This document shows positions 1-7,132 of a DNA stretch of 13,549 nt, in pieces. Numbering within the stretch: the first letter of the stretch is position 1; each line of letters opens with the position of its first letter. The stretch is taken from positions 1 to 13,549 of the forward strand of contig CBFGXE010000058.1 of assembly GCA_965652645.1 (NCBI GenBank), in the 5' to 3' direction. Both the position numbers and the translations under genes were made by a program. The notes below the pieces were generated by a model, which worked only from the letters and a program-made list of their open reading frames with translations, searched no databases and had not been told where the DNA came from. The stretch comes from ZC4RG30 sp965652645 (lineage in GTDB: Bacteria; Pseudomonadota; Gammaproteobacteria; Steroidobacterales; Steroidobacteraceae).

Positions 1-606
1 ATGACCTCCCTCATCACCCCACCCTTCCGCCCCGCCACGCCCGATGACGCGCCCCATCTCGCCCGCTTCGTGAACATGGCCGGCGAGGGCCTGCCGCTGT
101 ACCTGTGGGAACGCATGGCCGGCCCGGGACAGTCTCCCTGGGAAGTCGGCCACTCGCGCGCGATGCGCGATTCCGGCTCCTTCTCCTGGCGCAATGCCAT
201 CCTGCGCGTCGACGAAAATGGCGGGCCCGTCGCCTGTCTCATCGGCTATCCGCTGGAAGACCACCCCGCACCGGTGGACTACTCCGCCATGCCGCCGATG
301 TTCGAACCCCTGCAACGGCTGGAGGACCTCGCCCCCGGCACCTGGTACGTCAACGTGCTGGCCACGCTGGAGGCCCATCGTGGCCGCGGTCATGGCCGCG
401 AGCTGCTCGCGCTGGCCGAACGGCTGGCCGCAAGCCAGCAGAAGCGCGGCCTGAGCATCATCGTCTCCGACGCCAACACCGGCGCGCGCAGGCTGTACAC
501 CTCGCTGGGTTACCAGGAGGTCGCGCAGCGCCCCATGGTGAAGGAACAGTGGCACAACCCGGGTCGCAACTGGGTGCTCCTGATGAAGCACCCGGCCGCA
601 ACCTGA
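1..606 (+). CDS. GNAT family N-acetyltransferase
   Basis: A 201-residue protein of the GNAT fold, predicted to transfer an acetyl group from acetyl-CoA to an unidentified amine; cytoplasmic. The N-terminus (FRPATPDDAPHLARFV, residues 9-24) is the usual first strand and helix of the family. Motif A is clear at residues 116-143: a YVNVLAT strand followed by the CoA pyrophosphate loop R127-G-R-G-H-G132 and helix RELLALAERLA. Motif B is at about 152-172 (SIIVSDANTGARRLYTSLGY). Length is normal for a single GNAT domain with a modest insertion (residues 85-112). The ATG is the first base of the window, so a start further upstream cannot be excluded, but the N-terminal motif supports this one. The stop lies only 6 bp from the stop of the convergent dehydrogenase gene. 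The substrate cannot be read from the sequence. Confidence 0.85.
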   Translation: MTSLITPPFRPATPDDAPHLARFVNMAGEGLPLYLWERMAGPGQSPWEVGHSRAMRDSGSFSWRNAILRVDENGGPVACLIGYPLEDHPAPVDYSAMPPMFEPLQRLEDLAPGTWYVNVLATLEAHRGRGHGRELLALAERLAASQQKRGLSIIVSDANTGARRLYTSLGYQEVAQRPMVKEQWHNPGRNWVLLMKHPAAT

Positions 607-612
607 TCATCG

Positions 613-2763
613 CTACTGGTGCGCCGCCGGCTGTGCCGGTGCCGGCGTTGGTGCCGGCGCGGGCGGCGGTCCACCCCGGGCCGCTCCACCGGGAGCACCA
701 CCCGGAGGTCCACCAAACCCGCCCGGCCCCGCACCCCGCGGCGGATTGCGCTTCAGCTCATTCGCCCGCAGCGTGAGGTAGGACCGGATCGCCTCCACGT
801 CACTCTCGTTGAGCGAGTTCTTGAATGAGATCATGCCGCCCTCGGTCAGCGCGCCATCCAGCACGATGCCCTTGAACAGCGCCTCGTTGCCCAGCGCGAT
901 GCTGTAGTTCAGGTCCGGGAAGCCCGAGAACATGCGCCCGCCCTCGTGGCAGCCCGTGCAGCTGCGCTCGTAGAGGTCCTTGCCGCGCGCATGCATGGCC
1001 GCGTCCCCGAAATCGGCCGGTGGATTCAGCACCTGCTGTATCGGCGGGGGCGCGGGCGGCAGCTCCACCGTACCGCCGAGCTTGAACACCAGCAGCCGGT
1101 TCGTGCCATTGGCCGCCGTGAAGCCCGTGCTCGCCGAAGAGATGGCCGCGATGTACTGCACGCCATCAATGGAATAGCTGATCGGCCCGGGCACCACGTT
1201 GCCCTGCGTGGCCGCCTCCCAGACCTTCTCACCGGTATCCGCGCGGTAGGCGGCGAACTTCTGTCCCGGCGCACCCTGGAACACCAGGTTGCCGGCCGTG
1301 CTCAGCGTGCCGGCGCTGCCGTTGCCCTCGCGCTGCTTCCAGGCCACCTTGCGCTGCACCGGATCCCAGGCCATCAGTGCATTGCCCGCATCCTCGAGCA
1401 CAGGCCGCGTCTGGCCTGCCGGCGGCCGCGACATGCTCACGTCCACCATCTGGTTGCCGAGGATGCGCGCACCCTCCTCCGCCGCGAACTGGCTCACGCC
1501 GTAGCGCATGCCGAAGTAGATGAGGCCGGTCTGCGGATTGAAGGACTGCGGATGCCAGACATGCGCCTGCGAGGGAATCACATAGAACCCCTCGGGGCCG
1601 TAGATGGCATCCGGGTTCATGATGGGCGCCCAGTTCTTCTCCTTGTCGAAGCCCGTCGCCCAGTTGATGGTGGGCACATAGGGATCGGCCGACACCACCT
1701 TGCCCGTGCCCACCTCGATCACGTAGAACACGCCGTTCTTCGGCGCCTGCATCACCACGCGCTTCTTCTGCCCGTCGATCGTGAGTTCCGCGACGGTCAG
1801 CGGGTTGTTGTTGTCGAAGTCGAAGCTGTCCATCGGCACCGTCTGGTAGTGCCACTTGTATTTGCCGGTCTTCGCGTCCAGCGCCACGATCGACGCCGTG
1901 AACAGGTTGTCGCCGCCGCCCGGCGAGCGGATCGAATGTGGCCACGGCAGCCCGTTGCCGGTGCCGAACACCACGGTGTTGGTGGGCTCGTCATAGACGA
2001 TGCCGTCCCACACGGTGCCGCCGCCGCCCTTCTCCCACCACTTCGCGCCCTTCCAGGTCTCGGCGGCCATGGGCATCACGTCATCCGAGACATCGCCCTC
2101 GGGTCCCCTGGAGGGATCACCCGGCACGGTCCAGAAGCGCCACAGCCGCTTGCCCGTCTCCGCGTCATGCGCCGAAAGGAAACCGCGCGTGTAGAACTCG
2201 CCGCCGCCCTGGCCGATGTAGACGATGCCATTGCCCACGCGCGGCGCGCCGGTGATGGAGTACTGCAGGTCAGGGTCGGTGACCTGCACGTCCCACACCT
2301 TGTTGCCGCTCTTCGCATCCAGCGCCACCAGGCGGCCGTCGATCGTGCCGATGATGACCTTGCCCTTCCAGTAGGCGGCGCCGCGGTTGGAGATATTGCA
2401 GCAGATGCTGGTGGCCGCCAGCTCGCGCGGTACCTGCGGGTCGAACTTCCACAGCGCCTCGCCGGTCACCGCGTCAAACGCGAATACCTTGCTCCACGGG
2501 CCGGTGAGATACAGCTTGCCATCCACCACCAGCGGCGTGCTCTGGTAGCCGCCCTTGTCGGCGATGTCCGCGTACCAGGCGAGGCCCAGCTGGCCGATGT
2601 TGTCGGCGTTGACCTGGTCGAGCGGCACGTAGCGCTGCTCTTCGTTGGTACGGCCGTGGGCGGTCCACTGCAGGTCGCCATTGCCACCACCGCCGGAGGA
2701 TTGTGTGCCGGAGCACGAAACAAGGCCAATGGTGCCGATGAGGCCGAAAATCAGGCGTCGCAT
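613..2763 (-). CDS. PQQ-dependent alcohol dehydrogenase, quinohemoprotein type, lipoprotein
   Basis: A 716-residue periplasmic oxidoreductase: PQQ oxidises an alcohol and electrons pass to a C-terminal c-type haem. Start chosen at 2763 because it gives a lipoprotein signal (MRRLIF...GLVSC, lipobox LVSC, Cys17) behind a G-rich Shine-Dalgarno; the in-frame ATG at 2802 would put 13 extra residues before it. The beta-propeller spans about residues 30-560, with repeated W-motifs such as AKTGKYKW and AETGKRLWRF. The vicinal cysteine pair typical of PQQ alcohol dehydrogenases is C121-C122, followed by NISNRG. TGNGLPW (268-274) and RSPGGGDNLF (279-288) match the active-site segments of the methanol/ethanol family. 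The haem motif is C602-T-G-C605-H606, with Met644 (GGMISF) the probable axial ligand. Odd points: the usual W-D-Y/F segment reads SFDFDNNNP, and the last ~40 residues are a Gly/Pro/Ala tail. The natural substrate is unknown. Confidence 0.9.
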   Translation of the reverse strand: MRRLIFGLIGTIGLVSCSGTQSSGGGGNGDLQWTAHGRTNEEQRYVPLDQVNADNIGQLGLAWYADIADKGGYQSTPLVVDGKLYLTGPWSKVFAFDAVTGEALWKFDPQVPRELAATSICCNISNRGAAYWKGKVIIGTIDGRLVALDAKSGNKVWDVQVTDPDLQYSITGAPRVGNGIVYIGQGGGEFYTRGFLSAHDAETGKRLWRFWTVPGDPSRGPEGDVSDDVMPMAAETWKGAKWWEKGGGGTVWDGIVYDEPTNTVVFGTGNGLPWPHSIRSPGGGDNLFTASIVALDAKTGKYKWHYQTVPMDSFDFDNNNPLTVAELTIDGQKKRVVMQAPKNGVFYVIEVGTGKVVSADPYVPTINWATGFDKEKNWAPIMNPDAIYGPEGFYVIPSQAHVWHPQSFNPQTGLIYFGMRYGVSQFAAEEGARILGNQMVDVSMSRPPAGQTRPVLEDAGNALMAWDPVQRKVAWKQREGNGSAGTLSTAGNLVFQGAPGQKFAAYRADTGEKVWEAATQGNVVPGPISYSIDGVQYIAAISSASTGFTAANGTNRLLVFKLGGTVELPPAPPPIQQVLNPPADFGDAAMHARGKDLYERSCTGCHEGGRMFSGFPDLNYSIALGNEALFKGIVLDGALTEGGMISFKNSLNESDVEAIRSYLTLRANELKRNPPRGAGPGGFGGPPGGAPGGAARGGPPPAPAPTPAPAQPAAHQ

Positions 2764-2822
2764 GAATCCCCCGGGATGAATTGCAGGGGGGGATAGTAGC
2801 AACCGGCCCCGAAGCCGTGCAG

Positions 2823-2847
2823 CCCGCCTGGTCAGGGATCAGGCGGG
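2823..2847 (-). terminator. Hairpin between cyclophilin and PQQ dehydrogenase genes
   Basis: A perfect 8-bp inverted repeat (CCCGCCTG / CAGGCGGG) flanks a 9-base loop, 21 bases beyond the cyclophilin stop and about 60 bases upstream of the dehydrogenase start. No T-run follows on the minus strand, so it does not fit a standard intrinsic terminator. It could attenuate read-through, stabilise the upstream mRNA 3' end, or act as an operator for the dehydrogenase gene. Confidence 0.3.
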
Positions 2848-2868
2848 GCGTGCATCACGAGTGGCCCT

Positions 2869-3531
2869 TTACCGGGTCCTGGTCGCCGAGATGATGACGA
2901 GATTCGGGATCGGCAGGCATCCGTAGATCCCGTCTCCGGTGATCTCGGCATCCACGCAGGGAGCCTCCAGCAGGCCCACCACCGGCGACATGTCCGTGAT
3001 GTAGCCGAAGGCGGCGTAGCCACCGCCCTGCGTATTCAGTCGCGTGTTGTTGTTGATATTGATGAAGAATTCCGACGTCGCCGAGTGCAGGGCCTGGGTG
3101 CGCGCCATGGCCACCGTTCCATACACGTTGGACACCTTCGTCTCGAGCGCAATGGGCGGATTGGTGGCCTTGTGGTCAGGAATCCCGTCGGCACCCACGG
3201 GAGAAATGTAACCGCCGCCCTGCAGCACGAAGGTCGGATGATACCGGTGCAGCACGGTGCCGTCGTAGAAGCCGCTTTCCACGTAGTTGAGGAAGTTCTC
3301 CACAGTCACGGGCGCATGCTCGGGAACGAGTGTGATCACGAATGTGCCGCTGATCTCCTCGCCATTGCTCACCACCATCGTGACCTGCGGGCGCTCCGCA
3401 GCGCCCGGATCGGCGTCGGACACAACCACGAACTTTGGCACGTTCACTTCATCGCCGCCGCAACCGGCGAGGATGGCCAATCCGGCGAGCACGAGGCCCG
3501 CGCGCGAAATCCGGCTGGTAATGGTGTTCAT
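2869..3531 (-). CDS. Cyclophilin-type peptidyl-prolyl cis-trans isomerase, lipoprotein
   Basis: A 220-residue cyclophilin, predicted to speed cis-trans isomerisation of X-Pro bonds in the periplasm. The N-terminus is a lipoprotein signal (hydrophobic 11-21, lipobox LAGC, Cys24). After a ~35-residue linker, the cyclophilin core starts at about residue 62 (FVITLVPEHAPVTVENFLNYV). Active-site landmarks are visible: HR at 95-96 (catalytic Arg96), F101 and Q104 in the TFVLQGGGY segment, GTVAMAR at 138-144, and SATSEFFIN at 150-158. The usual Met of the F-M-x-Q motif is Val102, a conservative change seen in divergent bacterial members. A later segment holds two cysteines, C192 and C205, which could form a disulfide. 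The start is the only ATG ahead of the signal; its ribosome binding site is weak. The gene follows the barrel gene after 17 bp, so co-transcription and perhaps envelope folding help are plausible but unproven. Confidence 0.9.
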   Translation of the reverse strand: MNTITSRISRAGLVLAGLAILAGCGGDEVNVPKFVVVSDADPGAAERPQVTMVVSNGEEISGTFVITLVPEHAPVTVENFLNYVESGFYDGTVLHRYHPTFVLQGGGYISPVGADGIPDHKATNPPIALETKVSNVYGTVAMARTQALHSATSEFFININNNTRLNTQGGGYAAFGYITDMSPVVGLLEAPCVDAEITGDGIYGCLPIPNLVIISATRTR

Positions 3532-3548
3532 GCGCCGATGCTAACCCA

Positions 3549-4895
3549 TCAGAAAGTCCAGGTCAGCGCCGCCGCCCCGTACCAGGTGTCGCCCCACGGG
3601 TTGGCATTGGGCGCTTCCCGCAGCATCCGCCCGTGGTTCAGCCAGAGGCCGGTGATCTCCGTGCGCAGCGAACGCGGCAGGATCCAGTAGCGCAGGCGCG
3701 TGTCGACCAGCCAGCCCGCATTGCGGCCCGCAGCGCCCGATGCGTCCCGGATGCCCGCGGTGGAGAAGCTGTCCGTGGCCTCCGCGGCCCGCAGCAGCCG
3801 CCACGCCGCCATCACGTCCAGCCGCGACGACGGCGCCACCTCCACCCGCAGGCCCAGCGCCTGCACGTTGGTGCGCCCCACCGCGCCGAAGATGCCTGAC
3901 GGGGCCAGGTCGGTCCGCCGCATGCCATACAGGGTGTCGAATCGCTGGTAGTCAGCCCCCGGCCCGTCGCCGGTGGCATGGTCGAATTCCAGCGACAGGT
4001 GCGTCTTCAGCGCGTCGTCACGCGTATACCCCGCCTCGGCATGCAGGAACCACGCCTTCACGTCCAGCCGCGTCGCGCCCGGCACCGTGTTCGCGCTGGT
4101 ATGCCCGAACTGATAGATGCCCTCCAGCTCGTAGTCCAGCTTCCCTGCCGCCGCCTCGCGCAGCGCACGCAGGCTGAAGTTGTGCAGGTCACGATCGCGC
4201 GTGGGGCGCGAGCCGCGATCCTTCTCGCTGAGCCCCACGTAGCCGAATTCCCCCATCGCACCGTCCGGCAGCAGCGCGGGCCTGCCCACCACCACGCCCC
4301 AGAGCTGCAGGTCCGTGCCCTCGTGGTCCAGTTCCCAGTCGTGGTCGCGCACCGAATCGAAATCATCCGGCCGGCGCTGGTGCGGCAGCAGGTAGAACAT
4401 CTGCCACTGCGACCCGGTCGAGGTGCGTCCCTCGGCGCGCAACCCGGTATAGCCCTGCGGCGTGTTGCGATAGTCATCGGATGCCACCAGGCGCCGCGAC
4501 CCCGCATTGAGGGTGAAGCGCCCGATGGCCACCGACGCCGTGCTGCCCTCGCCGAACGGCGCGCTGAAATCCCTCTGCACATAGGCCTGCACCGGCTCGA
4601 AGGTATTTGCCTCGTTGGCCGACAGCACGCTGCCCGCATCGGTGTCATAGGCCCGGCTGTCGATGATTTCGCCCACCAGCCGCCAGTCCCCGGCGCGCAG
4701 CTCGCCCAACAGGGTGCTGCGCACGGCCAGCATGTCGTCCCGCTTGTCGAAGCCGGGGCGGAACTGTCCGTCCACCGACTCGTAGCGCGCCCGCACGCTG
4801 CCGGAAACCTTGAGGGTGATTTCCTCCGCGGCCCACGCGGGAGCGACGGCCAGCAGCGCGAGAGCCGGCAGCGCCGGCAGGAGCTTCATTTTCAT
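3549..4895 (-). CDS. Outer-membrane beta-barrel, alginate-export (AlgE-like) family
   Basis: A 448-residue predicted outer-membrane channel. The start at 4895 gives a classic signal peptide (MKMKLLPALPALALLAVAPA) with cleavage near AWA-AEE, residues 21-25. The frame stays open upstream to 5153, but that part overlaps the neighbouring peptidase gene and reads as a shadow. The mature protein alternates hydrophobic and polar residues as in a transmembrane barrel. It shows landmarks of the alginate-export domain family: VSGSVRARYE near the N-terminus; YELEGIYQFG, then a WFLHAEAGYT strand, LSLEFDHATGDG, RFDTLYG, and the NVQALGLRVEVAP strand. It ends in TWTF, the aromatic C-terminal signature recognised by the BAM assembly machine. 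Family members export alginate in Pseudomonas, but many homologues lie outside alginate clusters, as here, where no alginate genes are visible. The transported substrate is therefore unknown. Confidence 0.85.
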   Translation of the reverse strand: MKMKLLPALPALALLAVAPAWAAEEITLKVSGSVRARYESVDGQFRPGFDKRDDMLAVRSTLLGELRAGDWRLVGEIIDSRAYDTDAGSVLSANEANTFEPVQAYVQRDFSAPFGEGSTASVAIGRFTLNAGSRRLVASDDYRNTPQGYTGLRAEGRTSTGSQWQMFYLLPHQRRPDDFDSVRDHDWELDHEGTDLQLWGVVVGRPALLPDGAMGEFGYVGLSEKDRGSRPTRDRDLHNFSLRALREAAAGKLDYELEGIYQFGHTSANTVPGATRLDVKAWFLHAEAGYTRDDALKTHLSLEFDHATGDGPGADYQRFDTLYGMRRTDLAPSGIFGAVGRTNVQALGLRVEVAPSSRLDVMAAWRLLRAAEATDSFSTAGIRDASGAAGRNAGWLVDTRLRYWILPRSLRTEITGLWLNHGRMLREAPNANPWGDTWYGAAALTWTF

Positions 4896-4935
4896 GGCGC
4901 GGATTCTAGCCCAGTGCCGCGAGCGCCCCCTGGAA

Positions 4936-6024
4936 TCAGCGCAGTACGCCTGCCGCCCGCTTCCCAACCTGCCGCACCACGGCCAGGCAGCGCTCCACCA
5001 CCGCCTGCCGCCAGGCTGCGGCATCCACGTAGAACGCATCCCGCACGGCCTTCTTGATGCGCGCTCCGAGGGGTGAATCCACCGCGCCATGCAGATGCAC
5101 CCAGTTGTCCGCCCGCAGCGCTTCGAACACCGCTGCCACCGGAAGGGTTCCATACTCCAGCGTGATCATGGTCAGCCGCCCGCTGGGGAGCTCCCCGCGC
5201 GTGCCCTCGCCGATGCTGCCGCCGACCATCGCGGAGGACGAGCTGCCATCCACGATCGAGGTCACGTCATCCCCGAACAACGCGCGCGTCCTCTGCAGCT
5301 CCTCGCCCACGCCGTTGCTGATCGCCTCGCCCACCCCGCTGGGGCCCAGCCCCGAATGCAGGTCGATGGCGATCACCTCGCGCGAACCACCGGCATGCTC
5401 GCGCACGATGCGGCGCCACGTGGTGTTCGACCACACCGGGGCGCGTCCGCCATAGAAGAGCCCGTCCGCGTGGGTGTACTGCCCGCCGGACACGGCCTCC
5501 TGGAAGGCGCGCTGCCCACGCGTGGCCACGAACCCGAAGATGGCCTGGTCCGCCAGCTGCTTCGCCGGCCCGTCCCAGTCGGCCGGCACCAGCCAGGGAT
5601 GCACCTCGTCATAGGCGGCATTCGCCGGATGCGCATCGTGCGTGATGAAGTTGCGATTGCAGTCGACGTTGTCCTCGTTCACGCGCCTGAGGTGCGCGAA
5701 CCCGAAGGGATTCACCGCATGCACCAGCACCACCGCCATGTTCGAGGGCAGCCACTGCAGCAGCCCGGATGCCAACAGCGCGTTCTGGCAACCCGATCCG
5801 CAGAAGCCTTCCACGCCATGGGTGCCGCTGGAAATCAGCAAGGTGAAGGGCGCATCCCGCGGCCCACGCCGGGCCACGTCGGTGGCCAGCATTTCATCCT
5901 GTGGCCCGCGCTGCCCCTCGTGCCGGTACTCCTGCAACGAGAAATCCGCTGCAGCCGCCTGCGCCAGGAAACGGCGCCGCGCATCACCATAGTCCGTTGC
6001 AAAGAACTGATCGACCTGCGTCAT
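4936..6024 (-). CDS. M14-type metallopeptidase-like protein (DUF2817)
   Basis: A 362-residue protein with the zinc carboxypeptidase (M14) layout of the DUF2817 family. Visible residues are: H69-x-x-E72 (SSGTHGVEGFCG), the zinc-binding pair; N123-R124 in NVDCNRNF, equivalent to the carboxylate-binding Asn-Arg; H223 in AIDLHSGLG, the third zinc ligand; and E290 in ITLEYGT, the likely general base. All core residues needed for catalysis seem present. No signal peptide is seen, so it is probably cytoplasmic. The start at 6024 is preferred because a strong GGAGGT lies just upstream; an in-frame ATG at 6120 would extend into the end of the yghU-like gene with no family similarity. The gene sits 49 bp after the glutathione transferase gene and 40 bp before the barrel gene. 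The true substrate of the DUF2817 family is not known to me. Confidence 0.85.
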   Translation of the reverse strand: MTQVDQFFATDYGDARRRFLAQAAAADFSLQEYRHEGQRGPQDEMLATDVARRGPRDAPFTLLISSGTHGVEGFCGSGCQNALLASGLLQWLPSNMAVVLVHAVNPFGFAHLRRVNEDNVDCNRNFITHDAHPANAAYDEVHPWLVPADWDGPAKQLADQAIFGFVATRGQRAFQEAVSGGQYTHADGLFYGGRAPVWSNTTWRRIVREHAGGSREVIAIDLHSGLGPSGVGEAISNGVGEELQRTRALFGDDVTSIVDGSSSSAMVGGSIGEGTRGELPSGRLTMITLEYGTLPVAAVFEALRADNWVHLHGAVDSPLGARIKKAVRDAFYVDAAAWRQAVVERCLAVVRQVGKRAAGVLR

Positions 6025-6028
6025 CCTG

Positions 6029-6034
6029 ACCTCC
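6029..6034 (-). promoter_or_regulatory. Ribosome binding site of the M14-type peptidase gene
   Basis: GGAGGT on the minus strand lies four bases ahead of the ATG at 6024. It decides that start over the upstream in-frame ATG at 6120. Confidence 0.7.
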
Positions 6035-6073
6035 AGGTTCCACCCCGGTGGACTGTAACCGCCCGCGGGTCGG

Positions 6074-6961
6074 CTAAGGAACCCGGTTTCCGTCCCGCCC
6101 CAGGAAGTCGCGGGCGTCATGCCGCTCCGGCAACTGCAGCGACGGATCCATGTTGAGGTTGTTCACCCTGCGCCCGCGACCCACGGCGGGGCGCTCCGCG
6201 ATCCCATCCGCCCAGCGGCGCACATGCGTGTATTCCTGCAGCTGGAGGAACTCTGCCGCCCCATACACCTCGCCCAGCACCAGCCGGCCATACCAGGTCC
6301 ACACGGCAATGTCCGCGATCGTGTATTCCCCGCCGGCAAGGTAAGGGTGTTCCGCCAGGCGGCGATCCAGCACGTCCAGCTGCCGCTTGGCCTCCATTGC
6401 AAACCGGTTGATGGCGTATTCGACCTTCACCGGCGCGTGCACATAGAAATGTCCGAACCCGCCGCCCAGGAAGGGGGCCGACCCCACCTGCCAGAACAGC
6501 CACGACAGGCACTCGGTGCGCCCGGCCAGGTCACGCGGCAGCAAGGCGCCGAACTTCTCCGCCAGGTACACCAGGATGGAACCGGACTCGAATATCCGCA
6601 GCGGCTGCGGCCCGCTGCGGTCCACCAGCGCGGGAATCTTCGAGTTCGGGTTCACGGCCACGAACCCGCTGCCGAACTGGTCGCCCTTGTTGATGCGGAT
6701 CAGCCAGGCGTCGTACTCCGCGCCGCTGTGCCCCAGTTCCAGCAACTCCTCCAGCATGATCGGGATCTTCATGCCGTTGGGCGTGGCCAGCGAATACAGC
6801 TGCAGCGGATGCCGGCCCACCGGAAGTTCCTTCTCGTGCGTGGCACCGGCGATCGGTCGGTTGAGGCTGGAGGCACTGCCCCCGCTGGCGCCGCCCGCAG
6901 GCCTATTCCACTGCCACACCTTCGGTGGCGCATATCCGGCGGGGATGGATTCGGCGGTCAT
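6074..6961 (-). CDS. yghU: YghU-type glutathione S-transferase / disulfide-bond oxidoreductase
   Basis: A 295-residue glutathione transferase very close to Escherichia coli YghU, which binds two glutathione molecules and has disulfide-bond reductase activity. Recognised segments include PPKVWQWN near the N-terminus, NRPIAGATHEKELPVG (34-49), HPLQLYSLATPNG (51-63), MLEELLELG, GAEYDAWLIRI, VNPNSKIPALVD (103-114), FESGSILVYLAEKFG (124-138), and FLGGGFGHFY (164-173) in the helical domain. The end, ERHDARDF (279-286), also matches YghU. Asn34 in NRP and Thr60 in ATPNG correspond to the glutathione-contacting positions as I recall them for YghU. The protein is cytoplasmic. The start at 6961 is set by AAGGAG six bases upstream and by N-terminal agreement with YghU; the upstream in-frame ATG at 7033 is less likely. 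It heads the minus-strand gene run and is divergent from the cysA-like operon. Confidence 0.93.
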   Translation of the reverse strand: MTAESIPAGYAPPKVWQWNRPAGGASGGSASSLNRPIAGATHEKELPVGRHPLQLYSLATPNGMKIPIMLEELLELGHSGAEYDAWLIRINKGDQFGSGFVAVNPNSKIPALVDRSGPQPLRIFESGSILVYLAEKFGALLPRDLAGRTECLSWLFWQVGSAPFLGGGFGHFYVHAPVKVEYAINRFAMEAKRQLDVLDRRLAEHPYLAGGEYTIADIAVWTWYGRLVLGEVYGAAEFLQLQEYTHVRRWADGIAERPAVGRGRRVNNLNMDPSLQLPERHDARDFLGRDGNRVP

Positions 6962-6967
6962 GTCTGT

Positions 6968-6973
6968 CTCCTT
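6968..6973 (-). promoter_or_regulatory. Ribosome binding site of yghU
   Basis: AAGGAG on the minus strand, six bases from the ATG at 6961, selects this start over the in-frame ATG at 7033. Confidence 0.7.
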
Positions 6974-7042
6974 CAACCGGCCTCCGGGCCGATCGCGCAG
7001 TGTAGGGACCGGAAACGTCGCGCGAGCGGGCATGGCTTTCTG

Positions 7043-7060
7043 TAACCGCTTTATAACCGC
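7043..7060 (+). promoter_or_regulatory. Pho-box-like direct repeat, candidate response-regulator operator
   Basis: TAACCGC occurs at 7043-7049 and again at 7054-7060, separated by TTTA. Two 7-bp direct repeats around a 4-bp A/T spacer (11-bp period) is the known architecture of sites bound by PhoB-type winged-helix regulators. The site is 73 bases upstream of the cysA-like ATG. The operon ends with a regulator of that class, so autoregulation is a reasonable inference. The bases themselves do not match the enterobacterial PhoB consensus (CTGTCAT). Confidence 0.4.
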
Positions 7061-7132
7061 CGAACCACCCGACTCATACCAGTCGATTGCTAGGATTACC
7101 TCCCCTTATTCCAATTCGACAATCAGGGCCGC

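Larger units (their letters stand above)
6962..7132. promoter_or_regulatory. Divergent intergenic region between yghU and the cysA-like operon
   Basis: These 171 bases separate two divergent transcription units and must hold, or lie close to, the promoters of both. The half nearer the cysA-like gene (about 7040-7130) is clearly richer in A/T than its surroundings. It contains the direct repeat annotated separately. A possible sigma70-like pair for the operon is TTGCTA (7087-7092) and TCCAAT (7110-7115) with 17-bp spacing, about 17 bases before the ATG, but both boxes are poor. No CysB-type site could be recognised by eye. Confidence 0.5.

Noticed and set aside
946..2796. 616-codon plus-strand open frame opposite the PQQ dehydrogenase
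   Set aside because: It is antisense to a clearly recognised enzyme; its Arg/His/Ala-rich translation shows no motif. Long antisense frames are expected at this GC content.
3978..5057. 359-codon plus-strand frame opposite the barrel gene
   Set aside because: It is antisense to a gene with signal peptide and barrel strands; the product is Arg/Pro/His-rich without motifs.
4896..5153. Upstream extension of the barrel gene frame
   Set aside because: It overlaps the peptidase gene, has no family similarity, and would bury the signal peptide 86 residues into the protein.
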